DNA of 64,000 nt from JADJYF01 sp965278995 (lineage in GTDB: Bacteria > Pseudomonadota > Gammaproteobacteria > Ga0077536). The DNA lies in the NCBI GenBank assembly GCA_965278995.1, contig OZ257136.1, positions 3,286,001 to 3,350,000 on the forward strand, given 5' to 3'. The position numbers and the translations under genes are program-made. The notes below the pieces were generated by a model. That model worked only from the letters and a program-made list of their open reading frames with translations, was not told the origin of the DNA and searched no databases. Of the stretch, positions 1 through 8,756 are shown in pieces (within the stretch, counting starts at the first letter, position 1; every line of letters starts with the position of its first letter).

Positions 1-222
1 CAGCACGCGGTCGCTCTTGCACGCTTTCGGCACGGCCCAGAGCGCCGGCGTACCGGCTACATCAGCTTCGATGTAATCAACCCCACCCGGGTCGGTCGCG
101 ACATCGCCGCACCGTTCCAGCATATCGCGTAGTTCTTCGATACCCATCGCCGGATTGGCGGTGAGCGAAGCGACGAAGCTGTCAAATAAATTATCGAGTA
201 GTGCGGCTTGTGGACTGGCCAT
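1..222 (-). CDS. alpha/beta hydrolase (HSL/acetyl-hydrolase type), N-terminal fragment
   Basis: Reading the minus strand from the ATG at 222 gives 74 codons open to the window edge, so only the N-terminus is present. A clear AGGGGAG ribosome site sits just upstream. The stretch resembling PGGVDYIEADVAGTPALW, followed by a hydrophilic turn and SDRVL, is what precedes the first core strand and the HGGGY oxyanion motif in hormone-sensitive-lipase-like esterases. Those catalytic motifs would lie beyond the edge and are not seen. The gene diverges from the GntR regulator, which may control it. Family assignment is by resemblance of this short lead-in only. Confidence 0.6.
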   Translation of the reverse strand, partial: MASPQAALLDNLFDSFVASLTANPAMGIEELRDMLERCGDVATDPGGVDYIEADVAGTPALWAVPKACKSDRVL

Positions 223-411
223 GATGTCTCCCCTTGTGTTGGCTACGGTGAACGGTGTCGGTGCCGGATTGGCGCCTATCCTATCGTCGAAACCATGGAT
301 GCCCAATCGGTTGGGCTCGATGCCGGCGCCGCGTCGGCCGATACTGGCACAGCCAAGTTGTACGCACAAGTTGACCGTGCAATACTCGGTTCAATCTCAG
401 CAGATTCGGCC
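223..411. promoter_or_regulatory. divergent promoter region, hydrolase / GntR regulator
   Basis: About 190 bases separate the hydrolase start from the preferred GntR start. Divergent transcription around a GntR gene is the usual place for its operator, but I cannot pick out a convincing palindrome or -35/-10 pair. The GntR frame stays open through this stretch, so part of it could be coding if an upstream start is used. Confidence 0.35.
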
Positions 412-1197
412 ATGCAAGCAGACACCAGGGTCCCGCGCAGTGGCGCGCGCACGCGCCGCGCTGTCACGCCCAAACATAGTCAGGTGGCGACGATATTGCT
501 TGGGCAGATTAGCAATGGGCGCTACAAACCCGGCGATCTGCTGCCATCCGAACCGGAATTGTGCCGGCACTTCGGCGTCAGCCGGCATACGGTCAGAATT
601 GCGCTGCGTTCGCTGTACGAAAAGGGCCTGATCGTCAGCCAGCAGGGCCGTGGTTCCGTGGTCCAGGCCATCCCGCTTGCGCCGCGCTTCACGTTCGCCT
701 GCACATCGATTGCTGACCTGCTGCAGTATGCCGCTGCGACCTCACGACGACTGCTCGATGTTACGCGCCTGGCGGTCGATACCGCACTGGCAGAATGGCT
801 GGGCTGCACGGCCGGCGATGACTGGTGGACCGTGCATACCTGTCGACTGCAGGAGGATGGCGGCAGCACGCTGGCCTCATCGCGCATCTACGTTCCCGGC
901 CGCTATGCCGACGCCGTGCGCGAATTGAAAATAAGCACCCTGCCCCTGTTCGTGCTGATGGAAACGCGCCATGGCCATCGTATCGCGCAGGTCCGGCAAC
1001 GGTTCTCGGTTGCCGAAGTCAACGCCGAAGAAGCACAGGATCTCGCGCTCGCTCCCGGCGCGCCGGTCATGTGCGTGGAGCGGCGTTTCTACGACGAACG
1101 CGGCGGACTGCTCGAAGTCTCTCGCTCAGTGCACCCGCCGCAGGCGTTTCATTATGAATTCACGATGCGGCAGGTGATCGGGCCGGAACCAGCCTGA
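412..1197 (+). CDS. GntR/HutC-family transcriptional regulator with UTRA domain
   Basis: Predicted 261-residue DNA-binding repressor. An N-terminal winged helix shows the GntR pattern (GRYKPGDLLPSEPELCRHFG, then SRHTVRIALRSL and a GRGSVV wing). A UTRA-type ligand-binding domain fills the C-terminal half, with LALAPGAPVMCVERRFYDERG and an ending typical of that fold (FHYEFTMRQV). The frame is open back to 208. ATG 412 was chosen because it leaves a normal short lead before the helix-turn-helix; ATG 295 is the alternative, and neither has a strong ribosome site. It sits 55 bases before the citryl-CoA-lyase-like gene and diverges from a hydrolase, so it probably senses a metabolite of the genes at 1253-6274. 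The ligand is unknown. Confidence 0.85.
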   Translation: MQADTRVPRSGARTRRAVTPKHSQVATILLGQISNGRYKPGDLLPSEPELCRHFGVSRHTVRIALRSLYEKGLIVSQQGRGSVVQAIPLAPRFTFACTSIADLLQYAAATSRRLLDVTRLAVDTALAEWLGCTAGDDWWTVHTCRLQEDGGSTLASSRIYVPGRYADAVRELKISTLPLFVLMETRHGHRIAQVRQRFSVAEVNAEEAQDLALAPGAPVMCVERRFYDERGGLLEVSRSVHPPQAFHYEFTMRQVIGPEPA

Positions 1198-1252
1198 ATC
1201 ACGCTTCGCGAACGCACATCTACTAACCGCGCTACGTAAGAGGAACGACCCC

Positions 1253-2020
1253 ATGTACAAAAAAGACAACCCCGTCACGCGGCTCTGCACGAGCGATGTC
1301 GACAACATCTGGATCCGTGGGCGCAACCTGTGCGACGAAGTCATCGGCAAGATGACATTCACCGACTTCATCATGTTCCACTTTTTCGGCCGCGAGCCGA
1401 CGCCGCTACAGCGCAGCATCGTCGATGCCGTGCTCGTCTGCATCATGGAACACGGCATGACGCCGTCGGCAGTGGCGAGTCGAATCACTTATCTCGGCGC
1501 GCCGGAATCGCTGCAAGGCGCAGTTGCTGCCGGTCTGCTTGGCGCCGGCTCGCGATTCGTCGGCACGGCCGATGAATCGGCAGCGCTGCTGAAACGTATC
1601 GCCGACCTGCCGGTAAACGCGCGTGCTGATGAGGCAGCCGCCATCGCGCGCGATTTCACCGCGCGTAAGCAGTTCCTGCCCGGCTATGGTCACCCGATAC
1701 ACATCCACGGCGATCCGCGCGTCACGCGGCTGGACGCCGTCGCGCGCGCAGCCGGCGCCGAAGGTGAGTATCTCGATGCCATGTATCTGCTCGGCGACGC
1801 AATCAAGGTCGCCAGCGGCAAGAACATCGTGATCAACGTCAATGCGGCCATCGGTGCGGTGCTGCTGGAAGCGGATATACCCCCGGCGATCGCGCGCGGC
1901 TTCAATTTAATTGCACGCTGCGCCGGACTGGTCGGGCATCTGCTCGAAGAGCAGACCGAGCCGGCCGGTTATCACATCTGGAAGCTCGCCGACGAAGGCG
2001 TGCCTTACGAAGCGCCGTGA
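1253..2020 (+). CDS. citryl-CoA lyase-like protein (short citrate synthase family)
   Basis: 255 residues, much shorter than citrate synthase (about 430), matching the small family usually annotated as citryl-CoA lyase. Citrate-synthase-like active-site landmarks are visible: the EHGMTPS histidine near residue 67, GYGHPIH with a histidine near 147, and a late RCAGLVGHLLEE segment resembling the R..GW.AH block. An AGAGGA ribosome site precedes the ATG. The stop overlaps the GTG start of the acyl-CoA dehydrogenase by 4 bases, so the two are translated together. Expected chemistry is cleavage or formation of a C-C bond between an acyl-CoA and an oxo-acid. The true substrate is unknown, and the neighbours do not point to citrate. 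Confidence 0.75.
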   Translation: MYKKDNPVTRLCTSDVDNIWIRGRNLCDEVIGKMTFTDFIMFHFFGREPTPLQRSIVDAVLVCIMEHGMTPSAVASRITYLGAPESLQGAVAAGLLGAGSRFVGTADESAALLKRIADLPVNARADEAAAIARDFTARKQFLPGYGHPIHIHGDPRVTRLDAVARAAGAEGEYLDAMYLLGDAIKVASGKNIVINVNAAIGAVLLEADIPPAIARGFNLIARCAGLVGHLLEEQTEPAGYHIWKLADEGVPYEAP

Positions 2021-4365
2021 CCGCCGCAGTGAGTGCCAACGCGAACGCAACCGTGAGTGCAGCAGACCTGCACACCGAGCACGCCGAGATGGTGGCCCTG
2101 CTGGCGGAAAGTGCCGCGGACTTCTGCACGCGAGCGCTCCCCCGCAGCCGTCTCCGCGCGCTGCGTAGCACGACACCCGCTTACGCGCGAAACGCCTGGC
2201 AGCAGATGGCGGAACTAGGCTGGACCAGCATCCTGCTGCCGCCAGAAGACGGCGGCTTCGGTATCACGGCAGCAGCAGCCGTGTGCCGCAGACTCGGTGC
2301 CGTTGCTGCGCCCGAACCGATGCTGGATACAGCCGTCGGCGCTATCGGTCTGCTGACCGGCCTCGCGGCAACACCCGCGTTCATGGCGCCGGTGCTGAAC
2401 GGCGAAAGGATCGCCGTCGCCGCCCTTGGTTCGGTCGATGACAATGTCTTCGGCGCAGTCTTCGCCTCGGCGCAAGGCTCGAGCCACATTTTGAACGGGA
2501 CGATTCAGTGTCTGCCGGCCGGCAACGACGCCGACAGCTGGCTGATCCCCGCGACACTGGCGGGACAGCCCGCGTGGTTTCACGTGCCGGCCGGCACGCC
2601 GGGTACCCTGCTCACCGCACTTGCGCTGGCCGATGGCAGTCACGATCTCCGGATCCGTTTCGAGAACTCCGCAGCCCATTGTCTGGCCGTCGGGCCAGTC
2701 GCCAATACCGCGCTGATGACGGCGCGCAATCAACTGGAACTCGCTTCCAGCGCCTACCTGCTTGGTCTCGCCGAGACCCTGTTTGCACTGACGCTCGACT
2801 ACGTCGCAACCCGCCGGCAATTCGGCCAGGCCATCGGCAGTTTCCAGGTCATCCAGCATCGTCTGGTCGACATGTATCTGCAGCTGCGTCTGGCCGAAGC
2901 GGTCGTCGACGAGAGCTGCGCGCTGGTCGAAGCGGGCGGCTCCCTGCCACGCGCTGCCAGTCGGGCACGCTATCGTACCTGCTCAGCCGCGCTGCTGATT
3001 GCGCGCGAAGCGGTCCAGATGCATGGTGCGATGGGCTATACCGACGAGTGCGATGTCGGGCTACTGTTGAATCGCGCGCTGGTCATCTGCGCGCGCTACG
3101 GCAATGCCGGCGAACACGCCGCACGACTCGCGCGCTTGCAGCAGGCCGACACGCTCGCTAAAGCGGGCACACCGACGCCCATGGCTGCGCTGGCACCCGA
3201 TCACACACCGCCGTCAGGTGACTGGAACACGCTCAGCGACGACGACTTCCGTTTACTTGTGCGTAACTGGCACGAAGCGAACTACCCGGCAACGTTGCGC
3301 AATCCACGCGCCCGCCTCCGCTGGCACGAATGCCGCGACTGGTACGCGGTGCTTTATGCCCGCGGCTGGGCGGCACCGGCCTGGCCACAGGTGCACGGTG
3401 GCATGGGTCTCAGCCCGGACAAGTTTCTCATTTTCGTCGAGGAACGCGAGCGTTTCGGCGTCGCACGCACGCCCGATCAAGGCATCATCATGATCGGCCC
3501 GGTCCTGATGCAATACGGCACGCCTGAACAGCAGGCCTGGTATCTGCCCCGCGCACTCAGCGGCGAACATATCTGGTGCCAGGGTTATTCAGAACCCGAT
3601 GCCGGTTCTGATCTGGCCTCGTTGCGTACCACTGCGGTTCGCGATGGCGACAGCTTTGTCATTAACGGGCAAAAGATCTGGACCACGCTGGCACAGGACG
3701 CCACACACATGTTCTGCCTCGTGCGTACGGATCCAGCGGCGAAACCGCAAGCCGGCATCAGTTTTGTGCTGATCGATCTCAGCGTCCCTGGCATCACCAT
3801 CCGGCCGATACGCAATATCGCCGGCGATGAGGAATTCTGTGAAGTCTTTCTCGATAACGTCCGCATTTCCACTGACGGCCTGGTGGGTGAGTTGAACGAT
3901 GGCTGGACAATCGCGAAAGCGCTGCTCGGCTTCGAACGGATTTTTATCGGCAGTCCGAAGCAGTGCCAGTACGCGCTGAACCGCCTGGAAGAACTCGCCG
4001 TCGCCCGCGGTCTCATGACCGACGCGGTGTTCGTCGATAGATACATACATTTCGCGCTCGACACTGCCGATCTCGAGGCGCTGTTCAAGGAATTCGCACA
4101 AGTCGTGCGGCGCGGTGAGACGCTCGGTGCCGATGTTTCGCTGCTCAAGATCTGGGCCAGCGAAACGTTCTCGCGGATCAGCGAGTTCATTATCGAGAGC
4201 GCCGGCAGCGCGGGTGCACGAGTTGGCGAGGCCGACATCAACGGCAGCGTGGTCGATGTGTTGAGTCCCTACTACAATGCGCGGCCGACGCCGATCTACG
4301 GCGGCAGCAATGAGATCCAGCGTAATATTCTGGCGAAACAGGTCTTGAAATTGCCCTCGCGCTGA
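2017..4365 (+). CDS. fused double acyl-CoA dehydrogenase
   Basis: 782 residues, twice the usual length, with two acyl-CoA dehydrogenase modules in one chain. The first spans about residues 15-380 and ends in an HGAMGYTDE motif. The second spans about 395-782, with the CQGYSEPDAGSDLASL signature near residue 521 and YGGSNEIQRNI near 761. Separate alpha and beta subunits of this kind are known in the heteromeric FadE-type dehydrogenases of steroid side-chain breakdown. Here they appear joined, perhaps with only one half catalytic; I could not identify the catalytic glutamate with certainty. The GTG start overlaps the upstream stop. The reaction is FAD-dependent alpha,beta-desaturation of an acyl-CoA; the substrate is unknown. 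Confidence 0.85.
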   Translation: MTAAVSANANATVSAADLHTEHAEMVALLAESAADFCTRALPRSRLRALRSTTPAYARNAWQQMAELGWTSILLPPEDGGFGITAAAAVCRRLGAVAAPEPMLDTAVGAIGLLTGLAATPAFMAPVLNGERIAVAALGSVDDNVFGAVFASAQGSSHILNGTIQCLPAGNDADSWLIPATLAGQPAWFHVPAGTPGTLLTALALADGSHDLRIRFENSAAHCLAVGPVANTALMTARNQLELASSAYLLGLAETLFALTLDYVATRRQFGQAIGSFQVIQHRLVDMYLQLRLAEAVVDESCALVEAGGSLPRAASRARYRTCSAALLIAREAVQMHGAMGYTDECDVGLLLNRALVICARYGNAGEHAARLARLQQADTLAKAGTPTPMAALAPDHTPPSGDWNTLSDDDFRLLVRNWHEANYPATLRNPRARLRWHECRDWYAVLYARGWAAPAWPQVHGGMGLSPDKFLIFVEERERFGVARTPDQGIIMIGPVLMQYGTPEQQAWYLPRALSGEHIWCQGYSEPDAGSDLASLRTTAVRDGDSFVINGQKIWTTLAQDATHMFCLVRTDPAAKPQAGISFVLIDLSVPGITIRPIRNIAGDEEFCEVFLDNVRISTDGLVGELNDGWTIAKALLGFERIFIGSPKQCQYALNRLEELAVARGLMTDAVFVDRYIHFALDTADLEALFKEFAQVVRRGETLGADVSLLKIWASETFSRISEFIIESAGSAGARVGEADINGSVVDVLSPYYNARPTPIYGGSNEIQRNILAKQVLKLPSR

Positions 4366-4423
4366 GCACATCCGCCGACGACCACACAGTCAGGCGGCGC
4401 GCGCGTTGAGCACGGAGAACGAC

Positions 4424-6274
4424 ATGGACGACAACACCAGCCAACCGTCAGGCGATAACATCACCTATGGCGATCAGTCGTCCGTATCCGGCGCGCCGAT
4501 GTCGGCCATTCGCAGCGAAGATCGTGCAATTGCACGGCGCGGCGCGCAAATCCTGGCTGCGGCACTGGCTGCCGAAGGCGTCGACTGCCTGTTTGGTTAT
4601 CCGGGCGGCGCCAATCTCGAAATATTCGACGTGCTCGATGCCTACGGGCTGCGCTGCTATCGCACGGAACACGAACAGGGCGCCATTCATGCCGCGCAAG
4701 GCTATGCGCGTGCAACCGGGCGGGTCGGCGTGTGTCTGGCGACCTCCGGCCCTGGCGCCTGCAATCTCGTTACCGGTCTCGCCGATGCGAGCAGTGATTC
4801 AACTCCGATAGTTGCCATCACCGGCAACGTGCCGAGCCACCTGCTCGGTCGCAATGCGTTCCAGGAAGCCGATATCGTCGGCATCACGCGCCCGATCACG
4901 AAAGACAGCACGCTGGTCGAGCGGGTCGCAGATATTCCACGCGCGGTGCGGACCGCCTTTGCGCTGGCCGCGTCGAACCGTCCGGGACCGGTGCTGATCG
5001 ATCTGCCGAAAGACATTCAGCAGCACGTACCGCGCGATCCCGACGGGCGTTATGTGCCGCCACGTATTCCGGCCGTGATCGATCCGCCCGAAGTGGCGGT
5101 CGGCGGTCTCTCGGATTCGCAGCTGAAACAATGCGTGCGCATGCTGGCAGAGGCGCGGCGCCCGGTGATCTATGCCGGCGGCGGTATCGTCTCAAGCGGA
5201 ACAGAAGCCGAACTGGTCAAGCTTGCGGAGAAACTCGGCTGCCCGATCACGACGACCGTGATGGGCCTCGGCGCCGTTCCCGCAGTGCATCCGTTGTGGC
5301 TGCACGTACTTGGCATGCACGGCAGCTATACCGCCAACGTCGCCGTCAATGAAGCCGATCTGGTGCTTGCGCTCGGTGTGCGTTTCGACGATCGCGTGAC
5401 CGGCAACGTCAACGAGTTCATCAAGGATGGCCAGATCATCCACATCGATATCGATCGCAAGGAGCTCAACAAAAACAAAGTCGTCACGCTTGCCATCGGC
5501 GCCGATCTTCGTCAGGCCTTGACGCAGCTGGCTGCGGCGGTCGTGCCCGGCGATTATGGCGACTGGCGGGCGCGCCTCGATGCGCTGAAAACAAAGCATC
5601 CGCTCGTCACCGGCGAGCGCGGCATGGCGATCGAAACACTCGGTGGGCCGGCTGCCATTGCGCTGTTATCTGACATGACCGGCGGTGACGCGCTGGTGAC
5701 TGTCGGTGTCGGCCAGCATCAGATGTGGGCCATGCAGCATTATGCGGTCGGCCAGCGACGCTCGTTTCTGTCGAGTTCGGGTTTCGGCACCATGGGTTAT
5801 GGTTTGCCGGCAGCCATTGGCGCCAAAGTCGGCTGCCCGGAGCGCCTGGTCATCGACATCGATGGCGACGGCAGCCTCAACATGAGCATTCACGAACTGT
5901 CGACCTGCCATCGCTATGGCATCGGCGTCAAAATCGTCTGCATCAACAATCAGTGGCTGGGCATGGTCCGTCAGTGGCAGGACATGATCTACAGCGGCCA
6001 TCGTTCCGGATCCGCGCTCAGCGATCCGATGGCGGTGAAAGCCGCTGATGACACCGACATCTATCCTGATTTCGTCACCATCGCGGCCGGCTATCGCGTG
6101 CGCGCCGAGCGCGTCAGTACGCGTACCGCGCTGAGAGCTGCGTATGCGCGCATGCTGGCCGATCCGCAAGAACCGTATCTGCTCGATGTGATTGTCGATC
6201 GCGAGCAGAATGTCTACCCGATGATCCCGGCCGGCGGCAGCTATCGCGACATCATTCTCGACCCTTCTGCATAA
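4424..6274 (+). CDS. ilvB: acetolactate synthase-type ThDP enzyme, large subunit
   Basis: 616 residues. The N-terminal ThDP (PYR) domain carries GYPGGANLEIFD and the catalytic glutamate in TEHEQG (about residue 82). A central domain follows, then a C-terminal PP domain with the ThDP/Mg motif starting GDGS near residue 481 and ending at INNQWLGM. This is close to acetohydroxyacid synthase, which condenses pyruvate with pyruvate or 2-oxobutyrate. ATG 4424 was chosen over TTG 4406 because GGAG lies about 7 bases before it. The roughly 30-residue polar N-terminal tail is unusual. No small regulatory subunit (ilvN/ilvH) is adjacent. The gene follows an acyl-CoA dehydrogenase and a lyase, so a catabolic or specialised role is possible. 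Confidence 0.85.
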   Translation: MDDNTSQPSGDNITYGDQSSVSGAPMSAIRSEDRAIARRGAQILAAALAAEGVDCLFGYPGGANLEIFDVLDAYGLRCYRTEHEQGAIHAAQGYARATGRVGVCLATSGPGACNLVTGLADASSDSTPIVAITGNVPSHLLGRNAFQEADIVGITRPITKDSTLVERVADIPRAVRTAFALAASNRPGPVLIDLPKDIQQHVPRDPDGRYVPPRIPAVIDPPEVAVGGLSDSQLKQCVRMLAEARRPVIYAGGGIVSSGTEAELVKLAEKLGCPITTTVMGLGAVPAVHPLWLHVLGMHGSYTANVAVNEADLVLALGVRFDDRVTGNVNEFIKDGQIIHIDIDRKELNKNKVVTLAIGADLRQALTQLAAAVVPGDYGDWRARLDALKTKHPLVTGERGMAIETLGGPAAIALLSDMTGGDALVTVGVGQHQMWAMQHYAVGQRRSFLSSSGFGTMGYGLPAAIGAKVGCPERLVIDIDGDGSLNMSIHELSTCHRYGIGVKIVCINNQWLGMVRQWQDMIYSGHRSGSALSDPMAVKAADDTDIYPDFVTIAAGYRVRAERVSTRTALRAAYARMLADPQEPYLLDVIVDREQNVYPMIPAGGSYRDIILDPSA

Positions 6275-6296
6275 CAGGCCTGTAAAAGGCCCCGGC

Positions 6297-7223
6297 CTAC
6301 TGCATGCGTCGGCCGTTCACACCGTGCGCGCCACTCTGACCATCGACATGTGCAATGAAGTAATCAAGAAATCCGCTGGTCTTGGCCGCGACATACTGGC
6401 GACTGCTGTATAGCGCGTGCACGGCGAGCGAGATCGAAGCGACCTGACTGAGCGGCAGTTCGACGACTTCGTCGGCAGCGAGTTCGTCCAGCACCGCATA
6501 GCGTGGCACGTAGCTGACACCGAGTCCTTCGACAACCGCCTCGATCACCGCTTCGGTGCTGAGCGAAGAGAAATTCCCGGTCACTGCCTGCGACACACGC
6601 ACCCCGTTGGCGATGAATTCCCAACGGCTGTCGGGATGTGTCGAACCATCGACGATGCAGTTGAAGCGTGGCAGTTCGCTGAGTTCTATCGGGCGTCCAC
6701 TGCGCGCGATGTACGAGGGCGAGGCGCACAATACGAACGGCGCCAGTCCGACCTGTTTGGAGACCAGCGAACTGTCGCGCAAGGTGCCGAGCCGAAACAA
6801 CAGATCGAGACGCGAGGCGATGACGTCCGGCTCATCGTCCTGCAGACCGAGTTCGATGCGTAGTTCGGGATTCGCGCGCGCGAATGCCGCAATGACCGGG
6901 GTCAGAACATGGGTGCCGAAAGACGGCGGACAACTGATCCGCAATACACCGCGTGGCTCGGCATTCATGGCGCCGACCGCAGCCTCGGTGTCTTCGATAC
7001 GTTGCAGAATGTCGACGACCTGATCGACGTAGAATTCACCGACGTCGGTCAATGCCACGCCACGTGTCGTTCGATGAAGTAACCGCGCATCCAGCACTTC
7101 TTCGAGGTGCTTGACCTGCTTGGACAACATGCCGGGTGTAACCGCGAGTTCGCGCGCCGCAGCCGAGAACGACCCGAGCTTGGCCACTGTCACCAACGCG
7201 CGCATGTGCCCAATCTTGTCCAT
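6297..7223 (-). CDS. LysR-family transcriptional regulator
   Basis: 308 residues from ATG 7223. The N-terminal helix-turn-helix is classic LysR (GSFSAAARELAVTPGMLSKQVKHLE, RLLHRTTRGVALTDVG, read in pieces), followed by a LysR substrate-binding domain of the periplasmic-protein fold (RGVLRISCPPSFG). The preference for this group (CrgA/DsdC-like, testing small aromatic or metabolic effectors) cannot be set from sequence alone. It converges on the acetolactate-synthase-like gene and is upstream of nothing obvious on its own strand, so the target genes are unclear. An upstream in-frame start at 7247 would add eight residues. Confidence 0.88.
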   Translation of the reverse strand: MDKIGHMRALVTVAKLGSFSAAARELAVTPGMLSKQVKHLEEVLDARLLHRTTRGVALTDVGEFYVDQVVDILQRIEDTEAAVGAMNAEPRGVLRISCPPSFGTHVLTPVIAAFARANPELRIELGLQDDEPDVIASRLDLLFRLGTLRDSSLVSKQVGLAPFVLCASPSYIARSGRPIELSELPRFNCIVDGSTHPDSRWEFIANGVRVSQAVTGNFSSLSTEAVIEAVVEGLGVSYVPRYAVLDELAADEVVELPLSQVASISLAVHALYSSRQYVAAKTSGFLDYFIAHVDGQSGAHGVNGRRMQ

Positions 7224-7384
7224 CGCCGCCTGCGTTCCGCAACTCACTGATATCGAAAGGCATCGCCCGTGAGTTCAGGCGAATGGAATGATCTGCTGCA
7301 TCGCAGCAGGTGTGAGGATATGTCACGTCCGCAGGCGAATCAATGAGCGAAATCAAACCTGGCACACAAAGTGTCAACTGCCGC

Positions 7385-8149
7385 TCAACGAACGCCGAGG
7401 ATCCAACCTTCTCGCTGTACCTGGCGCCTTTCCGGCAACGTCAGCGGTGGATTGAAGTAAGCCGGCAGCGCGCCGCGCGTATCCATATCCTTCAACCAGT
7501 GCGCCACCGCATAGGCGTCATGCTGATCGGTTGTGCGCCCTGCTGGTGCATAACGTCGGCGAAACAGGCTCGGATAGACTTCCGCAATGACGGATTTGCC
7601 GGGCGTCACGGTGTAGCCGTCGAAAGGCCAGAAATGGACGCGCGATTTGAGTTTGCGATCGTCGCGCAACATTTTCAGCCATGGGATCCCGGCATGCGTC
7701 GACTTGGCAACTGAACCCTGTACATCGAACTGGAAAACGCTCTTGGCGCTACCGGTCCAGCGTTCGCACAGGCGCAGTTCGCTCGTCATTCCGCCAGGAG
7801 GATCCTGCGCGCGGACGAAATCGACCCACATGTGATCGCGGGTCGTCGGCCAATGCTCGCAGAAGTGCCGCAGAAAACCATCCCAATTCATGATCTCGTG
7901 ACGACGCATATAAGACAGCGGAAAGGAAAATCCGTGGTCGATACCAATGATGCACGGCGCCTCGTCGTATAAACGCTCATGCACATAACGAGCGACTTCC
8001 TTGCGACACCAGTTGCGCGCCGCACTGTCGTAAGGCAGTACCGTGACCGGGGCCGACGCCCCGCTGCAGGCGTATACCTGCAGGCTACGCAGGCGCGAAA
8101 CCGGCGCTTCCGCACCCGAGTAGTCGATACCGATATAGCGGGCGAACAT
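7385..8149 (-). CDS. predicted RNase H-fold protein (DUF429-like), function unknown
   Basis: 254 residues. It opens with YIGIDYSGAEAP, a strand-turn with an early acidic residue as in RNase H-fold/DUF429 predicted nucleases. A second acidic strand (CIIGIDHGFSFP) and a third (VIAEVYPSLFRRRY, then DQHDAYAVAHWL) place Asp/Glu residues where that fold binds metal. No biochemical role can be assigned. It lies 15 bases after the chaC-like gene on the same strand, so the two are probably co-transcribed. The DUF429 link is by motif pattern and is tentative. Confidence 0.6.
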   Translation of the reverse strand: MFARYIGIDYSGAEAPVSRLRSLQVYACSGASAPVTVLPYDSAARNWCRKEVARYVHERLYDEAPCIIGIDHGFSFPLSYMRRHEIMNWDGFLRHFCEHWPTTRDHMWVDFVRAQDPPGGMTSELRLCERWTGSAKSVFQFDVQGSVAKSTHAGIPWLKMLRDDRKLKSRVHFWPFDGYTVTPGKSVIAEVYPSLFRRRYAPAGRTTDQHDAYAVAHWLKDMDTRGALPAYFNPPLTLPERRQVQREGWILGVR

Positions 8150-8164
8150 CGTCCGTTCAGTCCT

Positions 8165-8689
8165 TCATGCGCGAGCGACAGCGGCGAGCGCGGCGCGCAG
8201 ATCGATGACTTCCTCGTCGTGCACGCCGAGTTCCTCGAGGACGTCGGCCAGGCGCTGCAGATACTCGCTGTTCGGCCCGCTCGGCCCGGTCGCTGTGGCA
8301 ATCTGCGCTGCCATCTCGGCCAGCGGAGCCGGCCCGATGAAACTCGGATTGTCCGGCCCGGCAATGTAGGTTATCCCCGAAGCCTGGGTGCCGTCGTCAA
8401 ATTCCAGTTCGATATTCAAGCGTTCGTAACCGTTGACCTCGCGCCGATCGAGTTCCGCCATCACGGCGTTCCAGTCCGCGCGCGCCGGCTGAAACGCCAT
8501 GCCCCAGCATACCGCCTGCGGATCGGCGACCAGCGTAACCACACGGCCAGGTGCGCCGGGCACCCCTCGATGGTCGGGCGATGCCTGCCAGAAGCGCCGT
8601 CGCCAGCCGCGTATGGCCGCTTTGCGGCTGGTCTCGAAATCGAAGGCCGGTCGCCAGATGAGCGAGCCATAACCGAATATCCAGTTCAT
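8165..8689 (-). CDS. chaC: ChaC-like gamma-glutamylcyclotransferase
   Basis: 174 residues from ATG 8689, where the family signature WIFGYGSLIWRP begins at once; an upstream start would only add a non-conserved tail. YGSL is the substrate-binding loop of gamma-glutamylcyclotransferases, and the acidic catalytic segment (about VNGYERLNIELEF) follows the sugar-like barrel strands. ChaC-type enzymes degrade glutathione to 5-oxoproline and cysteinyl-glycine in the cytosol. The gene diverges from the glycerophosphodiesterase, with 67 bases between starts, and is followed by the RNase H-fold gene. Confidence 0.85.
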   Translation of the reverse strand: MNWIFGYGSLIWRPAFDFETSRKAAIRGWRRRFWQASPDHRGVPGAPGRVVTLVADPQAVCWGMAFQPARADWNAVMAELDRREVNGYERLNIELEFDDGTQASGITYIAGPDNPSFIGPAPLAEMAAQIATATGPSGPNSEYLQRLADVLEELGVHDEEVIDLRAALAAVARA

Positions 8690-8756
8690 ACTATGACGTA
8701 TTCCTCCACCGTGACCGGCACGCACCTCAGCATGCGAGGCGACACCGCAGTGATGA

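Noticed and set aside
208..411. Extended N-terminus of the GntR regulator
   Set aside because: Cysteine-rich, non-conserved and overlapping the hydrolase start region; ATG 412 gives the normal length, though 295 stays possible.
6275..6296. Possible bidirectional terminator with GGCC pairs
   Set aside because: Only 4-base stems can form; too weak to call.
7293..7309. CTGCTG-CATCG-CAGCAG hairpin
   Set aside because: A 6-bp stem of simple trinucleotide repeat, between minus-strand genes; likely chance.
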